From positions 16,053-80,052 of the forward strand of contig NZ_JAHLQB010000056.1 in assembly GCF_018918205.1 (NCBI RefSeq): DNA of 64,000 bases, given 5' to 3'. Shown here in pieces: positions 39,662-48,324 of the stretch (position 1 is its first letter; every line of letters begins with the position of its first letter). A program made the position numbers and the translations under genes. Origin of the DNA: Lachnoclostridium sp. MSJ-17. GTDB taxonomy: Bacteria; Bacillota; Clostridia; Oscillospirales; Acutalibacteraceae. The notes below the pieces were generated by a model. The model was not told where the DNA came from. It worked only from the letters and a program-made list of their open reading frames with translations, and searched no databases.

Positions 39662-42427
39662 ATGAGAAACACAAAGAAGTTCATCAGCGTTCTGCTTGTC
39701 GCGGCGCTGTTGATCACAACCGTCGCTACAGCGGCGTTTTCCGTAAGCGCAGCGGCAGGCACACTCAGCTCGCATTACCAGACTAACCCCTCGGGCGGCG
39801 TCGGTAAGGCAGGCAGCATCACCATCGACGGCGATCTTTCCGACTGGTCGGAGGACATGGTCATCGCAACAAGCGCGGCTTGGGACTGCGCAAACCACTG
39901 GAAGGGCTCTCACGAGAACTGCCTGATAGACGCTTACGCGCTTCTCGCAGCGTGGGACAGCTCCAACCTCTACATCGGCATGCAGTACGTCAACACAACC
40001 GACACATGGCAGAACCCGGGTGACGCGTCCCTTATGGACGGCGGCAAGATCGGCGATCTTCACATGGTTCTCGCCCTCAGCGTAAATCCGTCATCAACAG
40101 GTCTTACCGGTAAGGTGACCGACGGCAAGTACATCTGGGGCGATCAGATCGACTACAGCGGCACCCATGTTGACCACCTGTTCTACATGAGCGCAAAGCC
40201 GGGCGCAGGCGTTCCCGGCCACTTCACCGTAGCGGACGCTGCGGGCAACACCAGCTACACCACCAACTGCGGCAGCTTCAAGGACGAAGGTATCGAGTAC
40301 AAGATGGCTGACGGCAATGTTTGCAGCAGCATCTGGGGTCTCAACAATTCCGATTCACCCGACGACGTATTCTCCGACAGCTCCGACTGGGTAGACTACA
40401 AGACCTACAAGGGAAGCAAGGGTGTTCACGACACCAAGTACGACAGCTTCTATGAGATCAAGATCCCGTTCTCCGCTCTGGGCATCACCGCAAGCCAGCT
40501 CACCTCTAACGGCATCGGCGCCATGACCCTCTGCGGCAGAGGCGAATCTGCTCTCGACTGCTGTCCGTTCGACCCCTCAATGATCGACAACGTCAAGGGC
40601 GATTACGGCAACGACCCCAGTACCTCTCACGAGAAGGACGACCTCGACGCACTCACAGTACCCCTCGCGAGCATCGGCAAGGGCGGCGTAACTCCGCCTC
40701 CTCAGCCCACCACAGCTCCCGTAACGACTCCCCAGCCCACCACGGCTCCCGTAACAACTCCTCAGCCCACAACAGATCCCGTTTCCGACAAGACCGTAGT
40801 TAACGCTACATCCAACATCTGCGGCAGCGGCAGCGTTACCGCTACAGGCAGCACAGTAACAGTTACATACAACCTGCAGTCAGCTATGGATCTCGTAAAC
40901 GGTCAGTGGAACCTGAAATACGACACCTCAAAGCTCAAGCTCAAGACCGCCGCGGCAAGTCTTATGCCCAACATCAGCGGCAGCGCGAATATTTACAACA
41001 ACGTTGCATACGGCAATTTCTCCGAAATCAGCAATCCGTATGATTTCAAGACCTCAAAGCCGTTTGTACAGGCTGAATTCGAAGTAATCGGCAAGGGTAC
41101 CGCGAGCGTCGCTCTCGACGTTCAGGAGCTTTCCGTAGGCTACAAGAGCGGCAGCACACTGAAATTCGAAAACGCCGTAAAGAACAGCCAGAAGCAGAAT
41201 ATCTCCTCGATTTCGGGCTTCAGCTCAAACAATGTCACCGGTTCGACCTCCGTTATCAACGGTACTCCCTCTGTTGACACAAAGCTCACTGTAAACGCGA
41301 CCTCTAACTTCTTCCCGTCAAGCACCACTACCGCTACCAAGACAGGCTCTCAGGTTACGGTAAACTATATGTTCAAGTCCAACATGGATCTGCAAAACTC
41401 AGAGTGGACCCTTACCTACGACACCTCAAAGCTCAGCTACAACAAGACCGCTACCGGCAAAATCATGCCCAACGTAAGCAGCGTTGTTGCGAATGAGACC
41501 ACAAAGGGTACGATCAAGGGCAACTACTCCGACACATCGGGAACCGATTTTGAGTCCGAGAAGGCGTTTGTAAGCGTGACGTTCGACGTGCTCGCATTCG
41601 GTACCGCCAACGTTAACCTCAATTTAGCGATTCTCGGAGTTGTCAACTCAAACGGAGATACAGGTTATCTTGTAGACAACAGCGTAGTTAAGAACCTCAA
41701 GGCGCAGTCAGGCTTCTCGGCTCTGAGCTATACGACCAACACAAAGTTCGGCAGCAACAACAAGCTTACCGTAAAGACCACTTCAAATTACTTCCCCGCG
41801 ACCCAGAGATCACTTACAGACTCCTCTCAGGTCACCATTGCGTTCAAGCTTTCTTCCTACTACGAGCTGCTCAACGGCGAGTGGGAGCTCAGCTATGATA
41901 CCTCAAAGCTCAGCCTGGCTTCTTCTCTTGGCAAGCTGCAGCCCAACGTAGGCGGCGCTACCGCGCGTGAGAATACAAAGGGCATCATCAAGGGCAACTT
42001 CTCCAACCTCAACCTCGACGAGTTCCTGAGAGAGAAGGATCTTGTAAACGTAACCTTCGACGTTATCGGCTCCGGCGAGACCACTGTCAATATGAACCTC
42101 AAGACTCTCGGCGTTATGAACGAGAAGAACAAAGAGGGTTATGTTGTCGACAACGGCAAGGATATGAACCTCAAAAATCAGTCCGGCTTTGGCAAGTCAA
42201 GCGTTTACGGCGTTTCTCTCGTAATGCCCAACGGCAGCACCGACCGCATCAAGGGTGATACAAACTTTGACGGCAAGGTTGACATCAACGATGTGACCTA
42301 TATTCAAAAGCACGCTTCTGAATATGTTCTTTTCAATTCAGACCAGCTTTATGTCGGTGAAATGACAGGCGACGGCAAGGTTGACGTATCCGACGCTACT
42401 CAGATCCAGAGAATAATTGCCGGCTAA
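39662..42427 (+). CDS. Secreted dockerin protein with three cohesin-like modules
   Basis: 921 residues. A signal peptide (ending VSA) is followed by a ~300-residue domain opening SITIDGDLSDWSEDMVI and LYIGMQYVNTTDTW, similar to the CBM9-like/DOMON-like carbohydrate-binding fold. A PTTAPVTTPQ linker and three ~165-residue repeats follow, each with VTVxYxLxSxMDLxNxxWxL-YDTSKL and MPN (starts near residues 380, 540, 700), which fit the cohesin beta-sandwich pattern. The C-terminal dockerin has both calcium repeats (GDTNFDGKVDINDVTYIQK and MTGDGKVDVSDATQIQRI). Dockerin plus cohesin-like repeats is an adaptor-scaffoldin layout; whether the repeats bind dockerins is not shown. TAGGAGGT precedes the ATG. 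Confidence 0.75.
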   Translation: MRNTKKFISVLLVAALLITTVATAAFSVSAAAGTLSSHYQTNPSGGVGKAGSITIDGDLSDWSEDMVIATSAAWDCANHWKGSHENCLIDAYALLAAWDSSNLYIGMQYVNTTDTWQNPGDASLMDGGKIGDLHMVLALSVNPSSTGLTGKVTDGKYIWGDQIDYSGTHVDHLFYMSAKPGAGVPGHFTVADAAGNTSYTTNCGSFKDEGIEYKMADGNVCSSIWGLNNSDSPDDVFSDSSDWVDYKTYKGSKGVHDTKYDSFYEIKIPFSALGITASQLTSNGIGAMTLCGRGESALDCCPFDPSMIDNVKGDYGNDPSTSHEKDDLDALTVPLASIGKGGVTPPPQPTTAPVTTPQPTTAPVTTPQPTTDPVSDKTVVNATSNICGSGSVTATGSTVTVTYNLQSAMDLVNGQWNLKYDTSKLKLKTAAASLMPNISGSANIYNNVAYGNFSEISNPYDFKTSKPFVQAEFEVIGKGTASVALDVQELSVGYKSGSTLKFENAVKNSQKQNISSISGFSSNNVTGSTSVINGTPSVDTKLTVNATSNFFPSSTTTATKTGSQVTVNYMFKSNMDLQNSEWTLTYDTSKLSYNKTATGKIMPNVSSVVANETTKGTIKGNYSDTSGTDFESEKAFVSVTFDVLAFGTANVNLNLAILGVVNSNGDTGYLVDNSVVKNLKAQSGFSALSYTTNTKFGSNNKLTVKTTSNYFPATQRSLTDSSQVTIAFKLSSYYELLNGEWELSYDTSKLSLASSLGKLQPNVGGATARENTKGIIKGNFSNLNLDEFLREKDLVNVTFDVIGSGETTVNMNLKTLGVMNEKNKEGYVVDNGKDMNLKNQSGFGKSSVYGVSLVMPNGSTDRIKGDTNFDGKVDINDVTYIQKHASEYVLFNSDQLYVGEMTGDGKVDVSDATQIQRIIAG
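40703..40780 (+). repeat. 30-bp tandem repeats encoding QPTTAPVTTP linker
   Basis: Two full units and one partial unit of a 30-bp repeat encode the Thr/Pro linker between the N-terminal domain and the first cohesin-like module. Confidence 0.85.
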
Positions 42428-42449
42428 AAACAAATAATTCCACATTCAC

Positions 42450-42479
42450 ACGGCTGACCCTTCGCGGTCAGCCGTTTTT
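42450..42479 (+). terminator. Terminator of the cohesin-like protein gene
   Basis: ACGGCTGACC (42450-42459) pairs with GGTCAGCCGT (42466-42475), then T-rich. Confidence 0.85.
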
Positions 42480-42484
42480 CTGTC

Positions 42485-42511
42485 ATAACGCGTTTTTCTC
42501 CTTCATATAAT
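42485..42511 (+). promoter_or_regulatory. Sigma-E-like promoter of sipL-spoIVA
   Basis: ATA (42485-42487), 16-bp spacer, CATATAAT (42504-42511), matching the sigma-E pattern ATA-N16-CATACANT with one mismatch, 31 bp before the sipL ATG. spoIVA and sipL are early mother-cell genes in studied spore formers. Confidence 0.55.
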
Positions 42512-42542
42512 GTTACCAACAAAGCAAAAGGAGAGAGAAAAT

Positions 42543-44069
42543 ATGGATTATCCTACGGAGAGGCGTTTTCTCAGCGCGCCCGCCGCGGTGCTCGATACCG
42601 TTGCCGAGCAGCTCGCGGACGTCGATCTGACGCTGCCCGATTACTGTCCCGATATTGAAAAGATTCTCAAATGCACCCTGATTCCCAAGCTGCATTCCAA
42701 ATCCCTTTCGGGAGGACAGCTGAGGGTCGACGGAAGCTGCACTGTGAACGTGCTCTATGTTGAGAGCGCCGGAAAAACCATCCGCTGCTGTGAACAGAGC
42801 GTAAGCTTTTCGCAGAGCTTTTCGCTGCGCGATACGCCGGAAAACTATGTTGTCCTCACAAAAACCAAGCCCGAGTACATAAACTGCCGCGCTTTAAGTC
42901 CGCGCAGGCTTGTGATACACGGAGCTTTTTCGCTGTACGCCAAGGTGCTCTCTGTCGAAAAAAGCGAAATCTACTCGCCGCCCGAGGGACTTGAGGCGCT
43001 GATAAAGCCGGCGGTCTGCGCTGATCTGACGGCGCTTTGTCAGGAGCAGTTCACCGTGAGCGAGGAGATATCGGCAGCCGACAAGCCGCCGGTTGAATCG
43101 GTGCTACATTCGTCGGTAACGGCGGGGATCAACGACGTAAAGGCGGTAAAGGATAAGCTCATGGTCGGCGGAGAGCTGAATCTGAGAATGTTCTATCTTT
43201 GCGACGTTGAAACGGGTGAGACCGCGAAGCTCGACTATGTCCTGCCGTTTAATCAGATACTGGACTGCGACGGCGTTGACGAGGATACCCGCAATATCCT
43301 GTGCTGCGAGGTCATGTCGTATGACGTCCGCCTGAAAAACGATATTATGAGCGAGAAGCCGGTGATCGCGCTCGACGTTAAGCTCTGCCTGACCGAACAG
43401 GGTTATACAATGCGTGAGGAAAATCTGGTTTGCGACGCTTTTTCGGTCGGTTACGCCTCGGCGCCGCGCTTTGAAAGCCTCAATACCGTAACCGAGCTGC
43501 AGCCTGTTTCCGAGAGCTTCATCGAGAAGCTGCCGGTACGAGTGGACAGCGGAAAAATCGGGAAAATCCTCGATATTTACGCGGACAGCATTACTTTTGA
43601 CGCCATGCCCGCCGACGGAAGGCTCGCTGTCAGCGGCAAGGTCAACCTCTGCATGCTCGCTCTCGACGGAGATGATTTTCCCATGTTCGTCGAACGCAGC
43701 TGCGGATTTTCTCACGCTCTTACAACGCCTGAGGGCTGCGACAGGCTATGCTTCGGCAAGGTCCGCGCGCCGGGACTGAGCTTCCGGCTCTCCGACGACA
43801 GCACAGCCGAGATCAGGGCGGAGCTGAAGGTGACAGGCGGCGCTATGAAGAACGAGTGTACCCGTGTTGTATCCGACGTGGAGGTTTTTGAGGATCAGCC
43901 GCTTCCGTCGGGCGGATGCGCTTTGACGCTGTATTTTGCCGGGGACGGAGAGAATCTCTGGAGCATTTCCAAGGCGCACAATACGAAGCTTGAGCTGCTG
44001 ATGCGCGAGAACAACCTTGACAAAATCGACCTTGACAGCCCGCAGATGCTGTTGATCCCGAAGCTGTAA
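42543..44069 (+). CDS. sipL: SipL-like coat morphogenesis protein (SPOCS repeats + LysM)
   Basis: 508 residues from the ATG at 42543 (AAAGGAGA upstream). Most of the protein is DUF3794/SPOCS-type sequence (LPDYCPDIEKILKC near the N-terminus, a family hallmark, and repeated LxVxGxLNLRMFYL blocks). The C-terminal ~50 residues form a LysM domain (GENLWSISKAHNTKLELLM...NN). This is the architecture of SipL from Clostridioides difficile, which binds SpoIVA through its LysM domain and takes the place of SpoVID. Here spoIVA follows after 12 nt, so the partners are encoded together. Confidence 0.85.
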   Translation: MDYPTERRFLSAPAAVLDTVAEQLADVDLTLPDYCPDIEKILKCTLIPKLHSKSLSGGQLRVDGSCTVNVLYVESAGKTIRCCEQSVSFSQSFSLRDTPENYVVLTKTKPEYINCRALSPRRLVIHGAFSLYAKVLSVEKSEIYSPPEGLEALIKPAVCADLTALCQEQFTVSEEISAADKPPVESVLHSSVTAGINDVKAVKDKLMVGGELNLRMFYLCDVETGETAKLDYVLPFNQILDCDGVDEDTRNILCCEVMSYDVRLKNDIMSEKPVIALDVKLCLTEQGYTMREENLVCDAFSVGYASAPRFESLNTVTELQPVSESFIEKLPVRVDSGKIGKILDIYADSITFDAMPADGRLAVSGKVNLCMLALDGDDFPMFVERSCGFSHALTTPEGCDRLCFGKVRAPGLSFRLSDDSTAEIRAELKVTGGAMKNECTRVVSDVEVFEDQPLPSGGCALTLYFAGDGENLWSISKAHNTKLELLMRENNLDKIDLDSPQMLLIPKL

Positions 44070-44081
44070 GGAGGAAAAGCG

Positions 44082-45560
44082 ATGGAAGAGAAAAACGTAT
44101 ACAGAGACATTTCACGGCGCACGGACGGAGACGTTTACATCGGCGTCGTAGGACCCGTCCGCACGGGAAAATCAACGTTTATCAAGAGATTCATGGACAC
44201 TCTCGTCCTGCCGAATATCCGCGACGAGAACGTATACCGCCGCACTATTGACGAGCTTCCGCAGTCGTCTGCCGGAAGGACGATAATGACGACGGAGCCG
44301 AAGTTTATCCCCGAGGAGTCCGTTGAGGTGGATTTAGGCGACAATGCCGCCTTCAGGGTACGAATGATCGACTGCGTGGGTTACCTTGTGCCTTCGGCTC
44401 TCGGACAGAGCGAGGAGGATTCTCCGCGCATGGTAAAAACGCCGTGGTCTGAGGACGAGATGCCTTTTGAGGAAGCGGCTGAGATCGGCACGAAAAAGGT
44501 AATAACCGACCATTCCACCATAGGCCTTGTAATCACTGCCGACGGCTCCTTCGGCGAGATCCCGCGGGAGGACTATGAGGAGAGCGAGCGGCGGGTAGCC
44601 GAGGAGCTGCGCGCGATAAACAAGCCGTTTATTATGCTTCTCAACTCAGCCGACCCCGGCGGTGAACGCGCGGCAGCGCTCTCAGAGGAGCTTTCCGCGC
44701 GTTACCAGGTGCCCGTACTGCCCGTAAGCTGCATGGAGCTGAGCGAAAACGAGATCAAGAGGGTGCTTGCCCAGCTTCTGTTCGAATTCCCCGTGAAGGA
44801 GATACAGGTAGATATACCCGACTGGCTGCTCACGCTCGAAAAGGAGCATTGGCTGAAATCGTCGGTGTTCGAGTCTATCCGCACAGCCGCGCAGGGCATG
44901 GAAAAAATCCGCGAAATACAGGACGCGCTCTCAAAAATCCGTGACTGCGGCAATATATCCGAAGCAACGCTGGATTCTCTCGACCTCGGAACGGGAACCG
45001 CGAATATTTCGGTATCGCTGGAGCCGGGGCTGTTTTACAAGGTACTCTCCGAAAAGACGGGGCTTGAGATCTCCGATGAGCGCGAGCTTTTGGAGAATAT
45101 GGAGCTTCTTTCGCAAAAGCAGAGCGAATATGACAAGATCGCTCAGGCTTACGACCAGGTCAGGGAGACCGGCTACGGGATTGTAATGCCGACAATTGAC
45201 GAGCTGACGCTCGACGAGCCGCAGATCATCAAGCAGAGCGGAAAGTACGGCATACGCCTCAAGGCAAGCGCGCCGTCTATTCACCTGATGCGTGTCGAAA
45301 CGCAGACCGAGGTCACGCCGATAGTCGGTTCCGAGCAGCAGAGCGAGGAGCTGGTTTCATATCTGCTAAAGGAATTCGAGGAAAGCCCCGAAAAAATCTG
45401 GGAGAGCAATATCTTCGGAAAATCCGTTCACGAGCTTGTAAACGAGGGACTGCACAACAAGCTGAGCCGTATGCCGCCCGACGCCCGCCGCAAAATAGGG
45501 GAAACGATAGAGAAAATCATCAACGACGGCTGCAACGGATTGATTTGTATCATAATCTGA
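44082..45560 (+). CDS. spoIVA: Stage IV sporulation protein A (coat morphogenetic ATPase)
   Basis: 492 residues, the normal length. GVVGPVRTGKSTFIKRF is the Walker A of this TRAFAC-derived ATPase; MIDCVGYLVPSALG is the G3-like segment. The C-terminal end KIINDGCNGLICIII matches the SpoIVA tail that contacts SpoVM. SpoIVA hydrolyses ATP and polymerises into the basement layer of the spore coat on the forespore surface. TAAGGAGG precedes the ATG. It shares an operon with sipL; spoVM is 4.6 kb upstream. Confidence 0.95.
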   Translation: MEEKNVYRDISRRTDGDVYIGVVGPVRTGKSTFIKRFMDTLVLPNIRDENVYRRTIDELPQSSAGRTIMTTEPKFIPEESVEVDLGDNAAFRVRMIDCVGYLVPSALGQSEEDSPRMVKTPWSEDEMPFEEAAEIGTKKVITDHSTIGLVITADGSFGEIPREDYEESERRVAEELRAINKPFIMLLNSADPGGERAAALSEELSARYQVPVLPVSCMELSENEIKRVLAQLLFEFPVKEIQVDIPDWLLTLEKEHWLKSSVFESIRTAAQGMEKIREIQDALSKIRDCGNISEATLDSLDLGTGTANISVSLEPGLFYKVLSEKTGLEISDERELLENMELLSQKQSEYDKIAQAYDQVRETGYGIVMPTIDELTLDEPQIIKQSGKYGIRLKASAPSIHLMRVETQTEVTPIVGSEQQSEELVSYLLKEFEESPEKIWESNIFGKSVHELVNEGLHNKLSRMPPDARRKIGETIEKIINDGCNGLICIII

Positions 45561-45569
45561 CGCGCAGTA

Positions 45570-45601
45570 AATGCCAAGGCTAATGCTTTGGCATTTTTTT
45601 T
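45570..45601 (+). terminator. Terminator of sipL-spoIVA
   Basis: AATGCCAA (45570-45577) pairs with TTGGCATT (45588-45595) followed by a long T-run. Confidence 0.85.
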
Positions 45602-45669
45602 GCATTATTTTGGGAGCGTTATTATTTTTTATATAAATCGACGAAAAACGCAACGGCGCTGATTTGTTA

Positions 45670-45698
45670 TTGAAAAAAATGCTGAATTAAAGTATAAT
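45670..45698 (+). promoter_or_regulatory. Sigma-A promoter of the decarboxylase gamma/beta unit
   Basis: TTGAAA (45670-45675), 17-bp spacer, TATAAT (45693-45698). Confidence 0.85.
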
Positions 45699-45735
45699 AT
45701 CAATGTATGCAAATTTACTTTTTGGAGGTTGTTTT

Positions 45736-46176
45736 ATGGTACTTAACGGTATTGGGTTAACGCAGCTTGCCGCGGCAGAGCTGTCGCTCGCCGAAAAGGG
45801 TATCGCTTCCGCAAAGGTTATTCTTACAGGCTTTGTGGTAGTTTTTTCGGTGCTGCTTCTGCTTATCGGCGTAATCAAGCTGTACAGCTTTATCGTCGGA
45901 AAGGCTCAGGGCTCCGGCGGAACAAAAAAGAAAAAGAAGGAACAGACGCCTCCCGAAAAGAAAAAGGTCACGGCTGAGATTTCCAGGCCCGCTGAGCCAA
46001 AACAGGCTCCTCCTGCCGCGGACGGTATTCCCGAAGAGGTCGTAGCGGTTATCGCCGCAGCTGTCGCGACGATGTACGGCGGCACGGGCAGGGCAAAAAT
46101 AAAAAGCATCAAAAAGGCAGGCGGACGTTCCGCGTGGGCAAACGCGGGCGTGCTTGACAATACCCGCCCGTTTTAA
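45736..46176 (+). CDS. OadG-like subunit of sodium-pump decarboxylase
   Basis: 146 residues from the ATG at 45736 (GGAGGT upstream). One hydrophobic helix (ASAKVILTGFVVVFSVLLLLIGVIKLYSF split across residues ~24-50), a Lys-rich segment (TKKKKKEQTPPEKKK), then PEEVVAVIAAAVATMYG and an IKKAGGRSAWANAG motif close to the end: typical of OadG-family small subunits. It would hold the beta subunit and the carboxyltransferase together. Followed by oadB after 25 nt. Confidence 0.8.
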   Translation: MVLNGIGLTQLAAAELSLAEKGIASAKVILTGFVVVFSVLLLLIGVIKLYSFIVGKAQGSGGTKKKKKEQTPPEKKKVTAEISRPAEPKQAPPAADGIPEEVVAVIAAAVATMYGGTGRAKIKSIKKAGGRSAWANAGVLDNTRPF

Positions 46177-46201
46177 GGCTTGGAAAGGTTCGGTTTAGTT
46201 T

Positions 46202-47434
46202 ATGGAAATATTAACAGGTTTTCTTGACGCGATCAAGGGCATTTATGAAAGCTCGGGCTTGGTCAGCCTGGGCTGGCAGAATTACGTAATGATAGGCATT
46301 TCGTGTTTTCTGTTGTATCTCGCGATAAAAAAGCAGTATGAGCCGCTTCTGCTGCTTCCCATAGCATTCGGAATGCTGCTCGTCAATCTCTATCCCGGGA
46401 TCATGGCGGCTCCTCATATCAATCTGGTTGAAATACAGAGCGCCAACGACCCCGCAGCCACAGGGCACGTCGTTCAGGAGATAGGCGGAAAGATCTACTA
46501 TGAGGATCCCACCTATGGCGGACTGCTCTACTATCTCTATCAGGGCGTAAAGCTCGGAATCTATCCTCCGCTCATCTTCCTCGGCATCGGATGTATGACC
46601 GATTTCGGACCTCTTATCGCAAATCCCAAGAGCCTGATTCTCGGCGCCGCGGCTCAGATCGGTATCTTCATCACCTTCACGGGCGCGATTTTCCTCGGCT
46701 TCACAGAGTCTGAGGCAGGCGCTATCGGCATTATCGGCGGCGCTGACGGACCGACTGCTATCTACGTCACCACAAAGCTCGCTCCGCATCTGCTCGGCTC
46801 GATCGCTATCGCGGCGTATTCCTACATGGCGCTTGTGCCCATTATCCAGCCGCCTATCATGAAGCTCCTCACCACAAAGAAGGAGAGAGGAGTTGTAATG
46901 GAGCAGCTCCGTCCCGTATCAAAGCTCGAAAAAATCCTTTTCCCGATCATTGTTGTTATCCTGATCGCGATTTTCCTGCCCGACGCGGCTCCTCTTGTCG
47001 GTATGCTCATGCTCGGAAATCTGTTCAAGGAATCGGGCGTTGTCGAGAGAATCGCCAAGGCTGCTCAGAACGAGCTGATGAACATTATCACTATCTTCCT
47101 CGGCACGACGGTCGGCGCTACTGCCTCGGGCGCGAACTTCCTCAAGCTTGACACACTCAAGATCATCGCCCTCGGTCTCATTGCGTTCTGCATGGGCACG
47201 GCGTTCGGCGTTCTGTTCGGAAAGATCATGTACAAGCTGACAGGCGGAAAGATCAATCCTCTTATCGGCTCCGCAGGCGTTTCGGCTGTTCCCATGGCAG
47301 CCCGTGTTTCACAGAAGGTTGGTCAGCAGGAGAATCCCGGAAACTTCCTTCTGATGCACGCTATGGGCCCGAATGTTGCAGGCGTTATCGGCTCCGCGGT
47401 AGCCGCGGGCGTGCTGCTCAATGTTGTCGGATAA
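46202..47434 (+). CDS. oadB: Sodium-translocating decarboxylase beta subunit
   Basis: 410 residues with about nine to eleven helices. GIIGGADGPTAIYVTTKLAP contains the Asp-Gly-Pro-Thr site for Na+ and the ensuing region matches OadB/MmdB. The subunit couples decarboxylation of a carboxybiotin to Na+ export. No alpha subunit (carboxyltransferase) or biotin carrier gene is in the window, so the partner enzyme (oxaloacetate, methylmalonyl-CoA or glutaconyl-CoA type) cannot be assigned. The unit ends at a terminator. Confidence 0.9.
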   Translation: MEILTGFLDAIKGIYESSGLVSLGWQNYVMIGISCFLLYLAIKKQYEPLLLLPIAFGMLLVNLYPGIMAAPHINLVEIQSANDPAATGHVVQEIGGKIYYEDPTYGGLLYYLYQGVKLGIYPPLIFLGIGCMTDFGPLIANPKSLILGAAAQIGIFITFTGAIFLGFTESEAGAIGIIGGADGPTAIYVTTKLAPHLLGSIAIAAYSYMALVPIIQPPIMKLLTTKKERGVVMEQLRPVSKLEKILFPIIVVILIAIFLPDAAPLVGMLMLGNLFKESGVVERIAKAAQNELMNIITIFLGTTVGATASGANFLKLDTLKIIALGLIAFCMGTAFGVLFGKIMYKLTGGKINPLIGSAGVSAVPMAARVSQKVGQQENPGNFLLMHAMGPNVAGVIGSAVAAGVLLNVVG

Positions 47435-47443
47435 TAATTTTTG

Positions 47444-47473
47444 ATAAAGGGAGCTTCGGCTTCCTTTATTTTT
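47444..47473 (+). terminator. Terminator of the decarboxylase unit
   Basis: ATAAAGGGAGC-TTCG-GCTTCCTTTAT (47444-47469) with a UUCG tetraloop, then T-run. Confidence 0.9.
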
Positions 47474-47584
47474 CTGTGTTTTGATTTGTATAATTCTATT
47501 ACGGAAATATAACTCGGATAATATGATATATAATTCTAAGGTGTGAAACTATGCGACAGATTTTTTCACGGAAGGAGATATTAA

Positions 47585-48322
47585 ATGCCCAAGAATATAA
47601 CAATACAGAGAATATTAGGCGTACTCCTGCACAGAATCAGATTTATCGTGATCGTTGCGCTTGCGGCGGGTTTGCTGACATTCCTTTATACGAATTTCTT
47701 TATTACCCCGCAGTACACCTCCTCAACAATGATATTTGTGCAGAACTATAACAAAAAAGATACATCATCCGACAGCTCTGCCAACAAATCAGACGCAGAC
47801 GCGTCAAAAAACTCCAATTCCAGCTCAAACGAGAGCAACAACGAGGTCGCGCAGAAGATTTTTAACTCCGATATCAGCGGTTCGTCAACTCTGGCGAAAA
47901 TCTGCGTCACTCTGTTCCAGAACTCCGATAAGATCACAGCTCTTTACAGCGGCTGCAACGTCGGGTTCTCAACCGTTGACGGCACCTTTTATATCAATGT
48001 CAATGTATCGGGCAGCGATCCCGAGAAGTGCGCGAACGTCGCCAACCAGATAGCGGATATGTGCAACGAGGTTTTCCACGATAACTTCATGTACGGTCAG
48101 CTCGGTATTATCCGTACCGCTAAGGCTCCTTCCGCTCCGATTTCTCCGGACAAGATGAAAAACACGCTTATCGGCTTCGCGGTAGGACTTGTGGCTGCCT
48201 GCCTGATTTCAATTCTGCTAGAGCTTATCGACACAACTATCAAATCCGATGAGGATCTCTCTGAAATCTACAAGATTCCCGTATTCGCTGAGATTCCCGA
48301 TTTTAACACGGGAGGTAAGTAA
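47585..48322 (+). CDS. Wzz/YveK-type chain-length modulator of polysaccharide export
   Basis: 245 residues: a first membrane helix (FIVIVALAAGLLTFLYTNFF), an extracellular region starting PQYTSSTMIFVQNY (the Wzz domain opening), a Ser/Asn/Asp-rich insert (DSSANKSDADASKNSNSSSN), and a second helix (LIGFAVGLVAACLISILLELID) followed by the short cytoplasmic end. In Gram-positive bacteria this activates the tyrosine kinase encoded next. AAGGAG precedes the ATG. No glycosyltransferase genes are adjacent. Confidence 0.85.
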   Translation: MPKNITIQRILGVLLHRIRFIVIVALAAGLLTFLYTNFFITPQYTSSTMIFVQNYNKKDTSSDSSANKSDADASKNSNSSSNESNNEVAQKIFNSDISGSSTLAKICVTLFQNSDKITALYSGCNVGFSTVDGTFYINVNVSGSDPEKCANVANQIADMCNEVFHDNFMYGQLGIIRTAKAPSAPISPDKMKNTLIGFAVGLVAACLISILLELIDTTIKSDEDLSEIYKIPVFAEIPDFNTGGK

Positions 48323-48324
48323 GA

